From: Saprospirales bacterium
GTDB taxonomy: Bacteria; Bacteroidota; Bacteroidia; Chitinophagales; UBA8649
Direction: 5' to 3'
Length of the DNA: 44,991 nt
Assembly (NCBI GenBank): GCA_002708985.1
Contig: PAPS01000036.1
Location: 1-44,991, forward strand
Of this stretch, positions 5,994 to 15,000 are shown piece after piece (the stretch's first letter is position 1; each line of letters starts with the position of its first letter). A program made the position numbers and the translations under genes. The notes beneath the pieces are model-generated. The model searched no databases. It saw nothing but the letters and a program-made list of their open reading frames with translations, and had not been told where the DNA came from.

Positions 5994-8606
5994 GTGATTA
6001 TACCATTAACGGTGACGAAAGTATATTATGTAAATATCGGACAGATCTGGGTGGCATGCATGGTGTTGGGATTATCCGCAAAAGCTCAAATCAGTACTAC
6101 GTTTAATGACTCTTTAGGTTGGCAGACCGTTTGGCGGGGCGATACTTCGGCATTTGACTGCCATAATGGCTTTCTTCAGCTTAATGCTGACCCAAATCTT
6201 GGCCTTGCGCGTATTACTAGTAATTCTTCAGCGCACAATCAGGGACAGTTTTATGGAAAAGTCAGTTTGGAGTTTAACCCCTCTTCAATGAATTACATGG
6301 TGCTTGATCTTATAAGAGGTTTTGATTTTACGTATTCGCTGATCATCGGGAAAGAGGAGGATAAAGTTCAATGGAAGTATGCCACATCAGATCTGGAAGT
6401 TATTCTTTTGGAAAGTCATGAGGACTATCTAAATCATTCTCAAATCCATCTTGAATTTTGGTTGAACTTTGATAGTCTAGGATACTGGCATATGTCGACA
6501 AGGCGTTTAGTTGATCCCGAAGTTGATTCAGGTTTTGTGCAGTATTGGGGAAGCCATCATTTTGTTCGTGGTAGACTGGCAAACGAGTTGAGTATCGAAT
6601 GTGTCTTTACATCGAGCCGCGCTGATAAGTTTTTTGTAGATGCTCTTTATATTGAGGGCCAACCATTTCAAGATATTTTCCCTCCTAGAATCCTATCCTT
6701 TAGCCTACATGGTTCAAGGCAAATCAAGGTCCGTGCAAGTGAGGAAGTCTATCCATTGGAAGAGTTGTCGAGCTACAACAGTGGGGACTATCAATGCCTT
6801 AGCAGTGAAACTCGGGCCAACGCACTTTTTTTGCAATACAACAAGGTATTTACGCATGGTGATACACTGTATTGGGGCAGCCTCAGTCTGGAAGACAGTC
6901 TGGGCAATCAATCTACTTTCGCTCCTGAGCCTGTAGTTGTTGACCATGTTGATTTTCAGGACGTTATAGTGTCTCAAGTCATGGAAGATGCCCTTCCTGC
7001 ATACAATCTTCCAGGTATTGAATTTATTGAGTTGACCAATCTCATGGAGGATAATGTTTCGCTTGGCCAATGGAAAATCATAGTCAACGACGACACTATT
7101 CACTTGCTTAATATCGAGCTGTTGTCACATCAGAAAGTGCTATTTTCCAAACCCGCTTCAGCCATTGCGCTACAAACTTTTTTGGATAGTATTTCCTCAG
7201 ATCAGAACCTATGTGCCCCAAGAATTTGGGCGGTGGACTCTTGGGTTGACTTACCTTCAACAGGGATAATCCAATTGATTGACCACCGAATGGTGCCTCA
7301 AGATTTAGTGCAGTATTCTCAAGCTTCTTATGGTCAGCAGTATCATATTGGTGGAAACCTAATGTCTTCGGGAGGGGTGGCCCTTTCGCGCGTTTTAGGA
7401 CAAAATACTTTTATAGGTAGCAGATCGCCGGACGGAGCTCTATTTACCTGCTTTTTGGATGAGCAATTATCAGATCTGTCCGACCAAGGAGTGATATATG
7501 GAAGAGTTGACGTGATTCATTCAAAAAAGTTGCTTCTAGAAATGTCTAAGGTTGTGGGATACACTGAAATAGTAAGATGCTTACGCCTTTTTGATCGCGA
7601 GCAAAATCCAGTGGAATTTAGCCTCAAAAAAGCTCACTACGACACGACCTCCTGGTATTTGTCCTTGAGTCAATCATTGAACCCCGCGAATACTTATCAT
7701 ATTCAATGGCACCCTGTTTTTCCCATTGAATCACACTCTTCTTCTATCGCTTGGAATTTTAATCGAATTCAACTTCCCCAAATGGTCTCCAATATTGGAG
7801 AGGTATTGATTACAGAGATCATGGATGATCCATTTAGTGATGAATGCGAGTATATGGAATTATATAATCCTGAGGATAACAGCTTAGACCTTAAGGAATT
7901 ACTCATATGGACCTCGAGAGAGGGACAGGTGATTGAATTAGAAAAAATTGAACGAGAGGCGCTTCAGATTAGACCAGGAGAGTATCTTGTAATCAGCGAG
8001 GCATCCTGTGACTTATCTTTACTTGATCCAGTCAGCAATCAACACCTATCGGTCAATCTTCCGGCTCTGGATAGTAAAACAAAAGATCTTTTTGTTGGCT
8101 TTTCTTTGGATAGCCCCCTTGATAGCCTTCATATCAATCAATCAATCCAAGAAATACCTTGGCAAAAGGGCTATGCGTTAGAGCGTATACACAATGGGCG
8201 AGATTACCAAGACTTGTGGTGGCTTGCACCAAGTCAATTGAGAGGAAGTCCTACAAGACAAAACAATCAGATTCTGCAGGATGGCATAAATGATAAAAAA
8301 TGTTTATCTCTCTCATCTCGTGTACTAAGCCTTAATGGTGATGGTGTTTCAGATTTTTTAGAAGTTCAGCTAGCAGATAATACATGGAGCCGCGGTGGAT
8401 ATAGAATTGATGTTTTTTCATTGACTGGTCATCATTGTAAGCAGATTGCGTATGTTGAGGTCGGTGGTCCGCAGGATCATTGGTATTGGGATGGAATTGC
8501 AGATGATGGTAGAGTCCTTCCTCCAGACTTTTATATTCTTTCAATACAGGGTCTTGGCTTATTATCTCCACCGAGGTGTTCAGTACCTATTCTAGTAATG
8601 TATTGA
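5994..8606 (+). CDS. Secreted lamin-tail-domain protein with CHU_C/type B-like C-terminal domain
   Basis: An 870-residue exported protein. The N-terminus has a hydrophobic signal segment ending in AKAQ (about residue 32). The first 300 residues look like a beta-rich, lectin-like region with no family I can name. Two lamin-tail-like (LTD) modules follow: around residues 322-400 (VIVSQVMEDA...IEFIELTNL) and 601-740 (GEVLITEIMDDP...YMELYNPED). The end (about 769-870) contains LNGDGVSDFLEV, YRIDVFSLTG and WYWDGIADDGRVLPPDFYIL. This is the pattern of CHU_C/T9SS type B or FlgD-like domains, which suggests export through the type IX system. The start is probably GTG at 5994; ATG at 6060 would cut into the signal peptide. 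Comparable proteins are surface or extracellular, sometimes linked to nucleases or phosphatases, but no catalytic motif is visible here. Confidence 0.75.
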   Translation: MIIPLTVTKVYYVNIGQIWVACMVLGLSAKAQISTTFNDSLGWQTVWRGDTSAFDCHNGFLQLNADPNLGLARITSNSSAHNQGQFYGKVSLEFNPSSMNYMVLDLIRGFDFTYSLIIGKEEDKVQWKYATSDLEVILLESHEDYLNHSQIHLEFWLNFDSLGYWHMSTRRLVDPEVDSGFVQYWGSHHFVRGRLANELSIECVFTSSRADKFFVDALYIEGQPFQDIFPPRILSFSLHGSRQIKVRASEEVYPLEELSSYNSGDYQCLSSETRANALFLQYNKVFTHGDTLYWGSLSLEDSLGNQSTFAPEPVVVDHVDFQDVIVSQVMEDALPAYNLPGIEFIELTNLMEDNVSLGQWKIIVNDDTIHLLNIELLSHQKVLFSKPASAIALQTFLDSISSDQNLCAPRIWAVDSWVDLPSTGIIQLIDHRMVPQDLVQYSQASYGQQYHIGGNLMSSGGVALSRVLGQNTFIGSRSPDGALFTCFLDEQLSDLSDQGVIYGRVDVIHSKKLLLEMSKVVGYTEIVRCLRLFDREQNPVEFSLKKAHYDTTSWYLSLSQSLNPANTYHIQWHPVFPIESHSSSIAWNFNRIQLPQMVSNIGEVLITEIMDDPFSDECEYMELYNPEDNSLDLKELLIWTSREGQVIELEKIEREALQIRPGEYLVISEASCDLSLLDPVSNQHLSVNLPALDSKTKDLFVGFSLDSPLDSLHINQSIQEIPWQKGYALERIHNGRDYQDLWWLAPSQLRGSPTRQNNQILQDGINDKKCLSLSSRVLSLNGDGVSDFLEVQLADNTWSRGGYRIDVFSLTGHHCKQIAYVEVGGPQDHWYWDGIADDGRVLPPDFYILSIQGLGLLSPPRCSVPILVMY

Positions 8607-8641
8607 TTACTTTCACTACTCCTTTGAATAAAGGATGGAAT

Positions 8642-9370
8642 ATGCGAGGTGTTACCGATAAGCTAATTGTATTAAGTTCCCTAAAATATGGGGAGACAAG
8701 CCTAATTGTCAAAGCCTTTACGTATCAGTTTGGAGTTTTGGGTTTTATGCTTAAAGGGGTTCGAAAACGGCGTAGGGGAATTGTCGCACTGTACCAACCA
8801 GCTAGTGTATTAGAGGCAAACATTATGTATAGAGAGGGGAAAAGCCTTCATGGCATAAATCAGCCAAAACATGTATTTGTTGCTCACAAAACCTCAGCAG
8901 AACTTCAACGCATGGCAAAAGCCTTGTTTATTTCAGAATGTTTACAAAATATCTTGATTAAAGAAAGCCCTAATGAGGAACTATTCAACCTGTCGGCAGA
9001 CTGGTTAAGTGCTTTAGAACACGATGATTCTAGTGAATTTCATCACCTACGATTTCTATTTGCTTCACTTCAACCCCTAGGCATTCAACCTCGAATTTCG
9101 ATGCGTCCGGAGCATACTCAGTTCGATTTACGCGAGGGAAGATTCAGCCATTTTGTAGAGCATTCTGATGTGCTAAATGAAGAAGAAGCTGCGCTCTTTT
9201 TAGAAGGGTTGAAGGGGAGATTTAATCACTTGTCTTCCTTACAACGCTGGCAGCTTTTGCATCATTTGCTAAGTTACGTAAGAATTCATTTGCCCTGGAT
9301 GAAACCCATCAAAACTCTTGATGTGATGAAACAGGTGTTTACCGAGTCTTTCGCCGCAAAAAATGTCTAG
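8642..9370 (+). CDS. recO: DNA repair protein RecO
   Basis: A 242-residue recombination mediator of the RecFOR pathway, which loads RecA onto SSB-coated single-stranded DNA. The N-terminal OB fold shows the family pattern: DKLIVLSSLKYGETSLIVK, then FGVLGFMLKGVRKRRRG. The remainder is the helical C-terminal domain, without a visible zinc-binding cysteine cluster, as is common in Bacteroidota RecO. The frame is open further upstream to 8576, but ATG at 8642 is preceded by AAAGGATGG and matches the family N-terminus. It lies 35 bases after the lamin-tail gene and 12-15 bases before the GGGP synthase gene, so it probably heads or joins the recO-GGGPS-rsgA-hflX run. Confidence 0.9.
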   Translation: MRGVTDKLIVLSSLKYGETSLIVKAFTYQFGVLGFMLKGVRKRRRGIVALYQPASVLEANIMYREGKSLHGINQPKHVFVAHKTSAELQRMAKALFISECLQNILIKESPNEELFNLSADWLSALEHDDSSEFHHLRFLFASLQPLGIQPRISMRPEHTQFDLREGRFSHFVEHSDVLNEEEAALFLEGLKGRFNHLSSLQRWQLLHHLLSYVRIHLPWMKPIKTLDVMKQVFTESFAAKNV

Positions 9371-9382
9371 GTTTTTTGGCCG

Positions 9383-10150
9383 TTGGTGAAATGTGTAAAT
9401 TCGGTTGTGCTCAGTAAGTTTCTCCAACAAGCCGTACAAGGAAATTCGGCATCAGTAGCCCTTCTTGTAGACCCTAGTTCACAAGTTGAGGAAGGCATGT
9501 CGTGCTTAGTTAAAGGAGTTGAGGAAGGGTGGGTTGATGCTGTTTTTTATGGAGGGAGCCTTCGTACCCATAGTGAAGAGGAGGTCCAGTGGAATAGCTT
9601 ACGACAAAGAATACAAGTGCCAATTTTTGCCTTCCCTTCGAACGCGCTACAGGTTCACCCTACGGCGGACGGTCTTCTTCATTTAAGCTTAGTATCGGGT
9701 AGGAACCCGGACTATCTTGTAGGCAGACATGTGGAGGCGGCTATCTACCTTGATGAGCTCGGTATTGAGATCGTACCAACCGCCTATCTTCTTATTGATG
9801 GGGGCAAGGTGTCAACAACGAGTTATATCACAAACACCCTCCCCATTCCAAGAGACAAAGTAGAAGTTGCTTATGCAACGGCGCTTGCAGGCGTTCAATT
9901 GGGCATGAAGGCCATTTACCTAGAGGCGGGAAGCGGGGCAGATAAGGTAGTTCCAATTAATATGGTAAAGGCATTGTCAAGTAAGCTCGATGTTCCAATC
10001 ATAGTTGGAGGGGGTATTCGTTCGGCTGAGCAGATGCAAGCTCTATCTCAAGCGGGAGCCGATGTACTCGTCATTGGCAATGCATTTGAGGAAAATCCCT
10101 TTCAGGTCATAGATGATTTACGCACTTTTAAATGTGCAGTCAAGGCATGA
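9383..10150 (+). CDS. Geranylgeranylglyceryl phosphate synthase family protein (PcrB/GGGPS)
   Basis: A 255-residue TIM-barrel prenyltransferase that joins a polyprenyl diphosphate to glycerol 1-phosphate, forming an ether lipid precursor. Key motifs in order: LLVDPS near the N-terminus, GGSLRT, LSLVSGRNPDYLVG, YLEAGSGADKVV (phosphate grip), PIIVGGGIRSAEQ and DVLVIGNAFEENP. The length is typical of the group II enzymes known from Flavobacterium, which use geranylgeranyl diphosphate. The start is uncertain: TTG at 9383 or GTG at 9386, both poor. The stop overlaps the rsgA ATG by 4 bases (ATGA), implying translational coupling. No gene for a G1P dehydrogenase is present in the window, so the source of glycerol 1-phosphate is not shown. 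Confidence 0.9.
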   Translation: MVKCVNSVVLSKFLQQAVQGNSASVALLVDPSSQVEEGMSCLVKGVEEGWVDAVFYGGSLRTHSEEEVQWNSLRQRIQVPIFAFPSNALQVHPTADGLLHLSLVSGRNPDYLVGRHVEAAIYLDELGIEIVPTAYLLIDGGKVSTTSYITNTLPIPRDKVEVAYATALAGVQLGMKAIYLEAGSGADKVVPINMVKALSSKLDVPIIVGGGIRSAEQMQALSQAGADVLVIGNAFEENPFQVIDDLRTFKCAVKA

Positions 10151-11079
10151 AAGGCGTAGTCCAAAAATCTACAGGAAGCTGGTATAGGGTGCTTTGTGAT
10201 GACGGATTAACAAGAGATCTCCGCGTAGCTGGCAAGGTTCGTTTATATGAATTAGACACGACCAACCCAATTGCTGTAGGGGATGAAGTCACCGTATCGA
10301 CGCGAGCGAATGGCGGAGAAAAAATGATAGAGGATATTTCTCCGAGACGGAATTACATCATTCGACAGTCACCTAAAAAAAGAGGTGCTAGGCATATTTT
10401 GGCTTCTAATTTAGATCAAGTGATCCTTCTAATTACTCTCGCACATCCTCGGACATCAACAGGATTTATTGATCGGTGTCTTCTTACAAGTGCTGCCTAT
10501 CACATACCTGTGGTTCTGGTTTTTAATAAACAGGATTTACTAGACCCCGATAGTAAAATAGGTAGGAAGCAGCAAGCGTTAATAGACTACTATAGGGCTA
10601 TGGACTATGAAGTATTAGAAACATCAGCGATGGAATCCACGGGAATTCAAGCCCTTGAGGATGTAGCCAAAGACAAACGAAGTTTGTTAATAGGCCACAG
10701 TGGCGTAGGGAAATCTTCATTATTAAATGCCTTAGACCCTTCGTTGGATTTACGGACAAAAGAAATCTCAAAAAAATATTCAAAAGGAGTACATACAACG
10801 ACTTTTGCCGAGATGTTTCCCCTCCCCTTTGGGGGTGAGATTATAGATGCTCCTGGAATCAAAGAGTTTGGGGTTGTCGACTTTGATAAAGGAGAGGTTT
10901 CCACCCATATGGCGGACTTTATGCATCATGTCGACCATTGTAAGTTTGCTAATTGTTTTCATTGTAATGAGCCTAATTGCGCCGTCTATAAGGCGGTACT
11001 CTCAGGAGATATTGCCGAGTGGCGATACATCAATTACCATAGAATTTTACAAGATATAGACGAGGCAAAGGCGTGGTAG
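10147..11079 (+). CDS. rsgA: Ribosome small subunit-dependent GTPase A
   Basis: A 310-residue circularly permuted GTPase that checks late maturation of the 30S subunit. It has an N-terminal OB fold (MKGVVQKSTGSWYRVL), then G4 (NKQD), then the P-loop GHSGVGKSSLLN and G3 (DAPG), in the permuted order that defines the family. The C-terminal zinc knuckle reads CKFANCFHCNEPNC. ATG at 10147 overlaps the GGGPS stop by 4 bases; the five codons upstream of it are not needed. The stop overlaps the hflX GTG by 7 bases, so both junctions are coupled. Together with hflX this is a ribosome-quality pair of GTPases. Confidence 0.96.
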   Translation: MKGVVQKSTGSWYRVLCDDGLTRDLRVAGKVRLYELDTTNPIAVGDEVTVSTRANGGEKMIEDISPRRNYIIRQSPKKRGARHILASNLDQVILLITLAHPRTSTGFIDRCLLTSAAYHIPVVLVFNKQDLLDPDSKIGRKQQALIDYYRAMDYEVLETSAMESTGIQALEDVAKDKRSLLIGHSGVGKSSLLNALDPSLDLRTKEISKKYSKGVHTTTFAEMFPLPFGGEIIDAPGIKEFGVVDFDKGEVSTHMADFMHHVDHCKFANCFHCNEPNCAVYKAVLSGDIAEWRYINYHRILQDIDEAKAW

Positions 11080-12287
11080 AAACTCAAAATGACAAACAGG
11101 AAAGAGCATTGTTAGTGGGCTTGGTGACGGCCAAACAGAACCTTCAGAAAATGCAGGAGAACTTGGATGAGTTAGCCTTTTTGGCGGAAACAGCAGGTGC
11201 TATTCCTGTAGAGCAAGTTTATCAAAACCTCCCTCTTCCGGATAACAGAACCTATGTAGGATCAGGTAAGCTCGCCGAAATCAAAAAGATGATTCGGTTG
11301 AAGTCAATTGATGTCTTGATTTTTGATGATGAGATTAGCCCAGCTCAACAGCGCAACATTGAAAAAGAGACCAAAATAAAAGTGCTAGATCGCAGCATGT
11401 TGATTCTTGATATTTTTGCTCAAAGAGCACGAACAACACAAGCAAAATTACAGGTAGAGCTTGCTCAACAACAATATCTTCTGCCTCGTCTTCGTGGAAT
11501 GTGGCAACACCTCGATCGGGTAAAAGGGGGTATTGGGATGCGAGGTGCTGGTGAAAAAGAAATTGAAACCGACCGAAGGATTGCAGGAAAGCGTATCGCC
11601 TTACTCAAGCAGCGCTTAGTCCAGGTAGAAAAGCAAGACATCAATCGCAGGAAGTCTCGAGAAGGAATGATTCGCCTTGCGCTTGTAGGGTATACCAACG
11701 TGGGTAAATCAACCATTATGAATGCCTTGAGCAAGTCTACCGTATTGGCGGAAAACAAGCTCTTTGCCACGTTAGATACAACAGTGCGAAAGGTCGCTAT
11801 AGGTCATGTACCTTTTTTGTTATCGGATACGGTGGGTTTTATTCGGAAGCTACCTCATCATCTTGTGGAAAGTTTCAAATCAACGCTTAACGAGGCCTTA
11901 GAAGCAGACTTATTAGTGCATGTTGTTGATCTATCCCATCCCCAATTTGAAGATCAAATGCAGGCGGTTAAAGCAACACTTGCGGACTTACGATGTGAAG
12001 AAAAACCGGAGTTAGTTGTCTTTAATAAATTGGATGTTTACAGGGAACGATACTTTGATAAGTATACAAGCAAGGAAGTTCAATCCGAAATCGTAGATGG
12101 ATTGCAACGTGCATTTTCTGAAGATGTAAAGATTGATCCCGTTTTTATATCGGCCACCCAAAAGGAAAACATGAATATTTTGCGTAAGCGTATTTTCGAG
12201 GAAACGCGAAAACTATATATACAGAGGTATCCATACAAAGCGAGCTATGTCGCCAATTGGGAACCCGATTGGGAGGATAATTCTTAA
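11073..12287 (+). CDS. hflX: GTPase HflX
   Basis: A 404-residue Obg-HflX superfamily GTPase that splits stalled or stressed 70S ribosomes. The N-terminal HflX domain shows NRTYVGSGKLAEIK and FDDEISPAQQRNIE. The middle coiled region contains GIGMRGAGEKEIETDRR, and the G domain has GYTNVGKSTIMNAL (G1), DTVGFIRKLPH (G3) and FNKLD (G4). The start is GTG at 11073, inside the rsgA stop. The C-terminal extension (about residues 370-404) is short and aromatic. The last base of its stop is the first base of an ATG in the next frame, but the next gene probably starts later. Confidence 0.96.
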   Translation: MVETQNDKQERALLVGLVTAKQNLQKMQENLDELAFLAETAGAIPVEQVYQNLPLPDNRTYVGSGKLAEIKKMIRLKSIDVLIFDDEISPAQQRNIEKETKIKVLDRSMLILDIFAQRARTTQAKLQVELAQQQYLLPRLRGMWQHLDRVKGGIGMRGAGEKEIETDRRIAGKRIALLKQRLVQVEKQDINRRKSREGMIRLALVGYTNVGKSTIMNALSKSTVLAENKLFATLDTTVRKVAIGHVPFLLSDTVGFIRKLPHHLVESFKSTLNEALEADLLVHVVDLSHPQFEDQMQAVKATLADLRCEEKPELVVFNKLDVYRERYFDKYTSKEVQSEIVDGLQRAFSEDVKIDPVFISATQKENMNILRKRIFEETRKLYIQRYPYKASYVANWEPDWEDNS

Positions 12288-12294
12288 TGATTTT

Positions 12295-12310
12295 ACAACA
12301 TTTATGTTGT
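12295..12310 (+). other. Short AT-rich hairpin after hflX
   Basis: ACAACA and TGTTGT face each other across a TTTA loop 7 bases after the hflX stop, followed by a mixed TATTTTT tract. It could be a weak terminator or simply an inverted repeat; the stem is AT-rich and I would not rely on it. Confidence 0.3.
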
Positions 12311-12331
12311 GTAACTCTTATTTTTAAAGAC

Positions 12332-14926
12332 ATGAGCTATAAACAAAACGTTGCATGTCTTTTTATCTTTGCCTTATCCCTTTTTTATGGTGAATTGTGG
12401 GCGCAGGAAATGGTGGATAGAGCGGTCGTAAAGTCAGGTCAGGCACCATTCTTCCACGGAGTTGCCTCGGGAGACCCCCTCCCTGATGCTGTAATTCTTT
12501 GGACCCGTGTAACCCCCGCCCAAGGGGTTACTGATAGCATCCCCGTACAATGGATGGTTTCTACTGATCCTCAATTTTCGCAGATTGCTAACTTCGGATC
12601 GGCCCTTGCTGTCGCGGACGAAGACTTCACAGTCAAAGTCGATGTTTGTGGGCTTCAGCCAGCCACCTACTATTATTATCTTTTTCGTGCTGAAGGCAAA
12701 AACTCGGTAACAGGTCGGACCAAGACCGCGCCCCTTGGCTCGGTATCCAACCTAAAGTTTGGTGTGGCCTCATGTTCAAATCTGCCCAACGGCTATTTCA
12801 ACGCCTATGCGGATATGGCCGATCGCCACAATGATATGGACGCGTGGCTTCACTTAGGGGATTATATTTATGAATATGGCTCGGGGAATTCTGAGCCACC
12901 GTATGAAATAACTCAGCTACCGGATTATCGTTTGCGTCACTCCCAATATAAGATGGATGTTCAGTCGCAGCGACTGCATCAGCTATTTCCTTTAATTGCC
13001 ACGTGGGATGATCATGAGTCGGCTAATAACTCCTACATGGACGGTGCACAAAACCATGATGCTAGTGAAGGAGTATGGACAGATCGTCTCAGTTTTTCTG
13101 CAGAGGCTTACAAAGAGTGGTTGCCAATCCGAAGTCCCGATAGCACAAACCCAATTAAAATTTGGCGAACATTGAAATATGGGGATCTGGCTGAGTTGAT
13201 GGTTATGGATACGCGTATATGGGGTCGAGAGGAGCAGGGTAGCCCTGAGCCTAAGGATTTACTTGGAAGTGATCAGTTCGATTGGCTTGAAGGGAGATTG
13301 GATTCTACAGATGCCCTTTGGAAGCTTCTATGTCAACAAGTAATGTTTGCTCCTTTACCAAATAGCGATGCATGGGAAGGTTATGAGTCAGAGCGTAATC
13401 GACTAATCGATTTTGTGGAAGACAATCAAATTGAAAATAACGTAGTACTTACGGGAGACATTCATACTTTTTTTGCTAATGAAGTTCCTGGAAATTCAAC
13501 AGCTAGTGCTATGGTCGAATTTATTGTGGGTAGCGTTACATCAACAAGTATTCCTATTAATATTCCCGTTGGTTTAATTCAAATTTTGTTTCCCCACATT
13601 AAATATGCTCAATTTGCTGATCGAGGATACGTTGCATTGACGTTGGACCAAAACAGCGCACAAGCAGACTATTATGCAACCCCTATTGACGTGTTTAACG
13701 TAGGAGGAAGCCACCTGACATCATGGAAGGTTGACGAGGGCTCAACGACTTTGGTTAATGTACCTAACCCGTTACCTTCACAAGCGGGGCCTTTTCGACC
13801 GGATACGTCAGCGGACCAAACCATCGGAATGGTTCAATTAATAGATACTATCGTCTTGGGCGGGACCGAGAATAACTCAGTTGACGGCAACCTAATTCCA
13901 AATGTGACCGCCATATGTCCATCTATTGCGGGCAGTGTATCAACATTGCCAGATAATGGGACACTAATCTTAGACAATGTAACCGTTACGTACACGCCGA
14001 ATCCTAACTTTTTTGGAAACGATACAGCAAATGTTGTTCTGTGTCGTCAAGGTATAGGCTGTGACACGATTACCTTAGTCATCAACATTGTTGGTGCCAC
14101 TTCAACAGACACTACCTATCATACGATCTATGCAGGGCAAAGCATTCAGCCCTGTGGTACGTTTGGTGATTTATCGTCTTCGATTACATCAACTGCCATC
14201 TCAAGTTTTACGGGGTTGGGAAGTGTTGCAGTGTTAGACAGTTTCTGTATTGATTATAGTGCACCTTCCGATCAACCATCACTTGATACTGTAGCCATGG
14301 TAGTTTGTGATACGAATGGTATTTGTGACCTTCATGTCTTTATCATTAATGTGCTTCCATTACCTGCAACGGAAACCATTGTAGATACTATCAGTGGACC
14401 CAACCTGTATTCCAGATGTTTTGAGTTTGATGACTTGGTGGGGCCCCTCACTACCATTTCCCTTGAAGGCAGTCCTAGTCACGGTCAAATTGCCTATTAT
14501 AATGACTCCTGTATAACCTATCTCCCTGATTCTTCGATGGATGAAACAGAGACCTTGGTCTTTATAGGGTGTGACAATGCTATGCCTCCAAATTGTGATA
14601 CGGTAGTACTACAACTTGTGCTCGTTGATGAAACAATGGTTGACATCAGGGATGCCTACTCAAATCCATTAGTAATAATGGGTATACAGCCCAATCCGTT
14701 TAGGGAGTATTTTTATATTCAATTCTATGCCCTGCCTCTTGCCAATGATCTTGAGATATCAGTGTATTCCTTGGATGGAAAAGTAGTTTATCAAGAATTC
14801 AAAAAAGGCTTAAGTGAAGGACTTTACCATCTTCCTGTAAAGCTTCCTGCACTGACCAAGGGAGAGTACATTGTGGAAGTACAAAGCGGAGGACATCGAT
14901 ACACACAGCCAATGCTGAAAGAATAG
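12332..14926 (+). CDS. Secreted PhoD-like phosphatase/phosphodiesterase with Ig-like repeats and T9SS type A sorting domain
   Basis: An 864-residue exported enzyme. ATG at 12332 gives a clean signal peptide (hydrophobic residues 8-22, cleavage after LWAQ); the frame is open back to 12287, but those 15 codons would precede the signal. The PhoD-type metallophosphatase domain spans about residues 40-450, with FFHGVASGDP, LWTRVTP, FGVASCSNLP, LHLGDYIYEYG, ATWDDHESANN and LTGDIHTFF as metal and active-site blocks. It is followed by Ig/cadherin-like repeats (about 495-770; TYTPNPNFFGNDTANV is characteristic). A C-terminal T9SS domain (about 783-864) reads IQPNPFREYFYIQF and ends in the usual GEYIVEV...QPMLKE. 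PhoD enzymes release phosphate from phosphodiesters and monoesters outside the cell, so a role in phosphorus scavenging is likely. Confidence 0.88.
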   Translation: MSYKQNVACLFIFALSLFYGELWAQEMVDRAVVKSGQAPFFHGVASGDPLPDAVILWTRVTPAQGVTDSIPVQWMVSTDPQFSQIANFGSALAVADEDFTVKVDVCGLQPATYYYYLFRAEGKNSVTGRTKTAPLGSVSNLKFGVASCSNLPNGYFNAYADMADRHNDMDAWLHLGDYIYEYGSGNSEPPYEITQLPDYRLRHSQYKMDVQSQRLHQLFPLIATWDDHESANNSYMDGAQNHDASEGVWTDRLSFSAEAYKEWLPIRSPDSTNPIKIWRTLKYGDLAELMVMDTRIWGREEQGSPEPKDLLGSDQFDWLEGRLDSTDALWKLLCQQVMFAPLPNSDAWEGYESERNRLIDFVEDNQIENNVVLTGDIHTFFANEVPGNSTASAMVEFIVGSVTSTSIPINIPVGLIQILFPHIKYAQFADRGYVALTLDQNSAQADYYATPIDVFNVGGSHLTSWKVDEGSTTLVNVPNPLPSQAGPFRPDTSADQTIGMVQLIDTIVLGGTENNSVDGNLIPNVTAICPSIAGSVSTLPDNGTLILDNVTVTYTPNPNFFGNDTANVVLCRQGIGCDTITLVINIVGATSTDTTYHTIYAGQSIQPCGTFGDLSSSITSTAISSFTGLGSVAVLDSFCIDYSAPSDQPSLDTVAMVVCDTNGICDLHVFIINVLPLPATETIVDTISGPNLYSRCFEFDDLVGPLTTISLEGSPSHGQIAYYNDSCITYLPDSSMDETETLVFIGCDNAMPPNCDTVVLQLVLVDETMVDIRDAYSNPLVIMGIQPNPFREYFYIQFYALPLANDLEISVYSLDGKVVYQEFKKGLSEGLYHLPVKLPALTKGEYIVEVQSGGHRYTQPMLKE

Positions 14927-14941
14927 TAAGGCCTAAATGCT

Positions 14942-14949
14942 TATATTTG
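14942..14949 (+). promoter_or_regulatory. TAnnTTTG -7 box upstream of rimP-nusA-infB
   Basis: TATATTTG is an exact Bacteroidota -7 consensus match. It predicts a start near 14955, right at the foot of the hairpin at 14956. No good TTG is seen at -33, so the promoter call is tentative. Confidence 0.4.
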
Positions 14950-14955
14950 CATTAT

Positions 14956-14980
14956 AGAGGGGGCATTTGTCCCCTCTTTT
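14956..14980 (+). terminator. Rho-independent terminator (or leader attenuator) before rimP
   Basis: AGAGGGG pairs with CCCCTCT across an eight-base loop, followed by TTTTATT. It ends about 20 bases before the rimP start. It is well placed to end the PhoD-like gene, but it also lies directly after a -7 box, so it could act as a leader hairpin of the rimP-nusA-infB transcript. Confidence 0.75.
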
Positions 14981-15000
14981 TATTCTAAAGATTTAGAAAA

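Noticed and set aside
6714-7103. 129-codon open frame on the minus strand inside the lamin-tail gene
   Set aside because: It lies wholly opposite a gene with signal peptide and domain motifs, and its translation shows no domain, signal or composition of a real protein.
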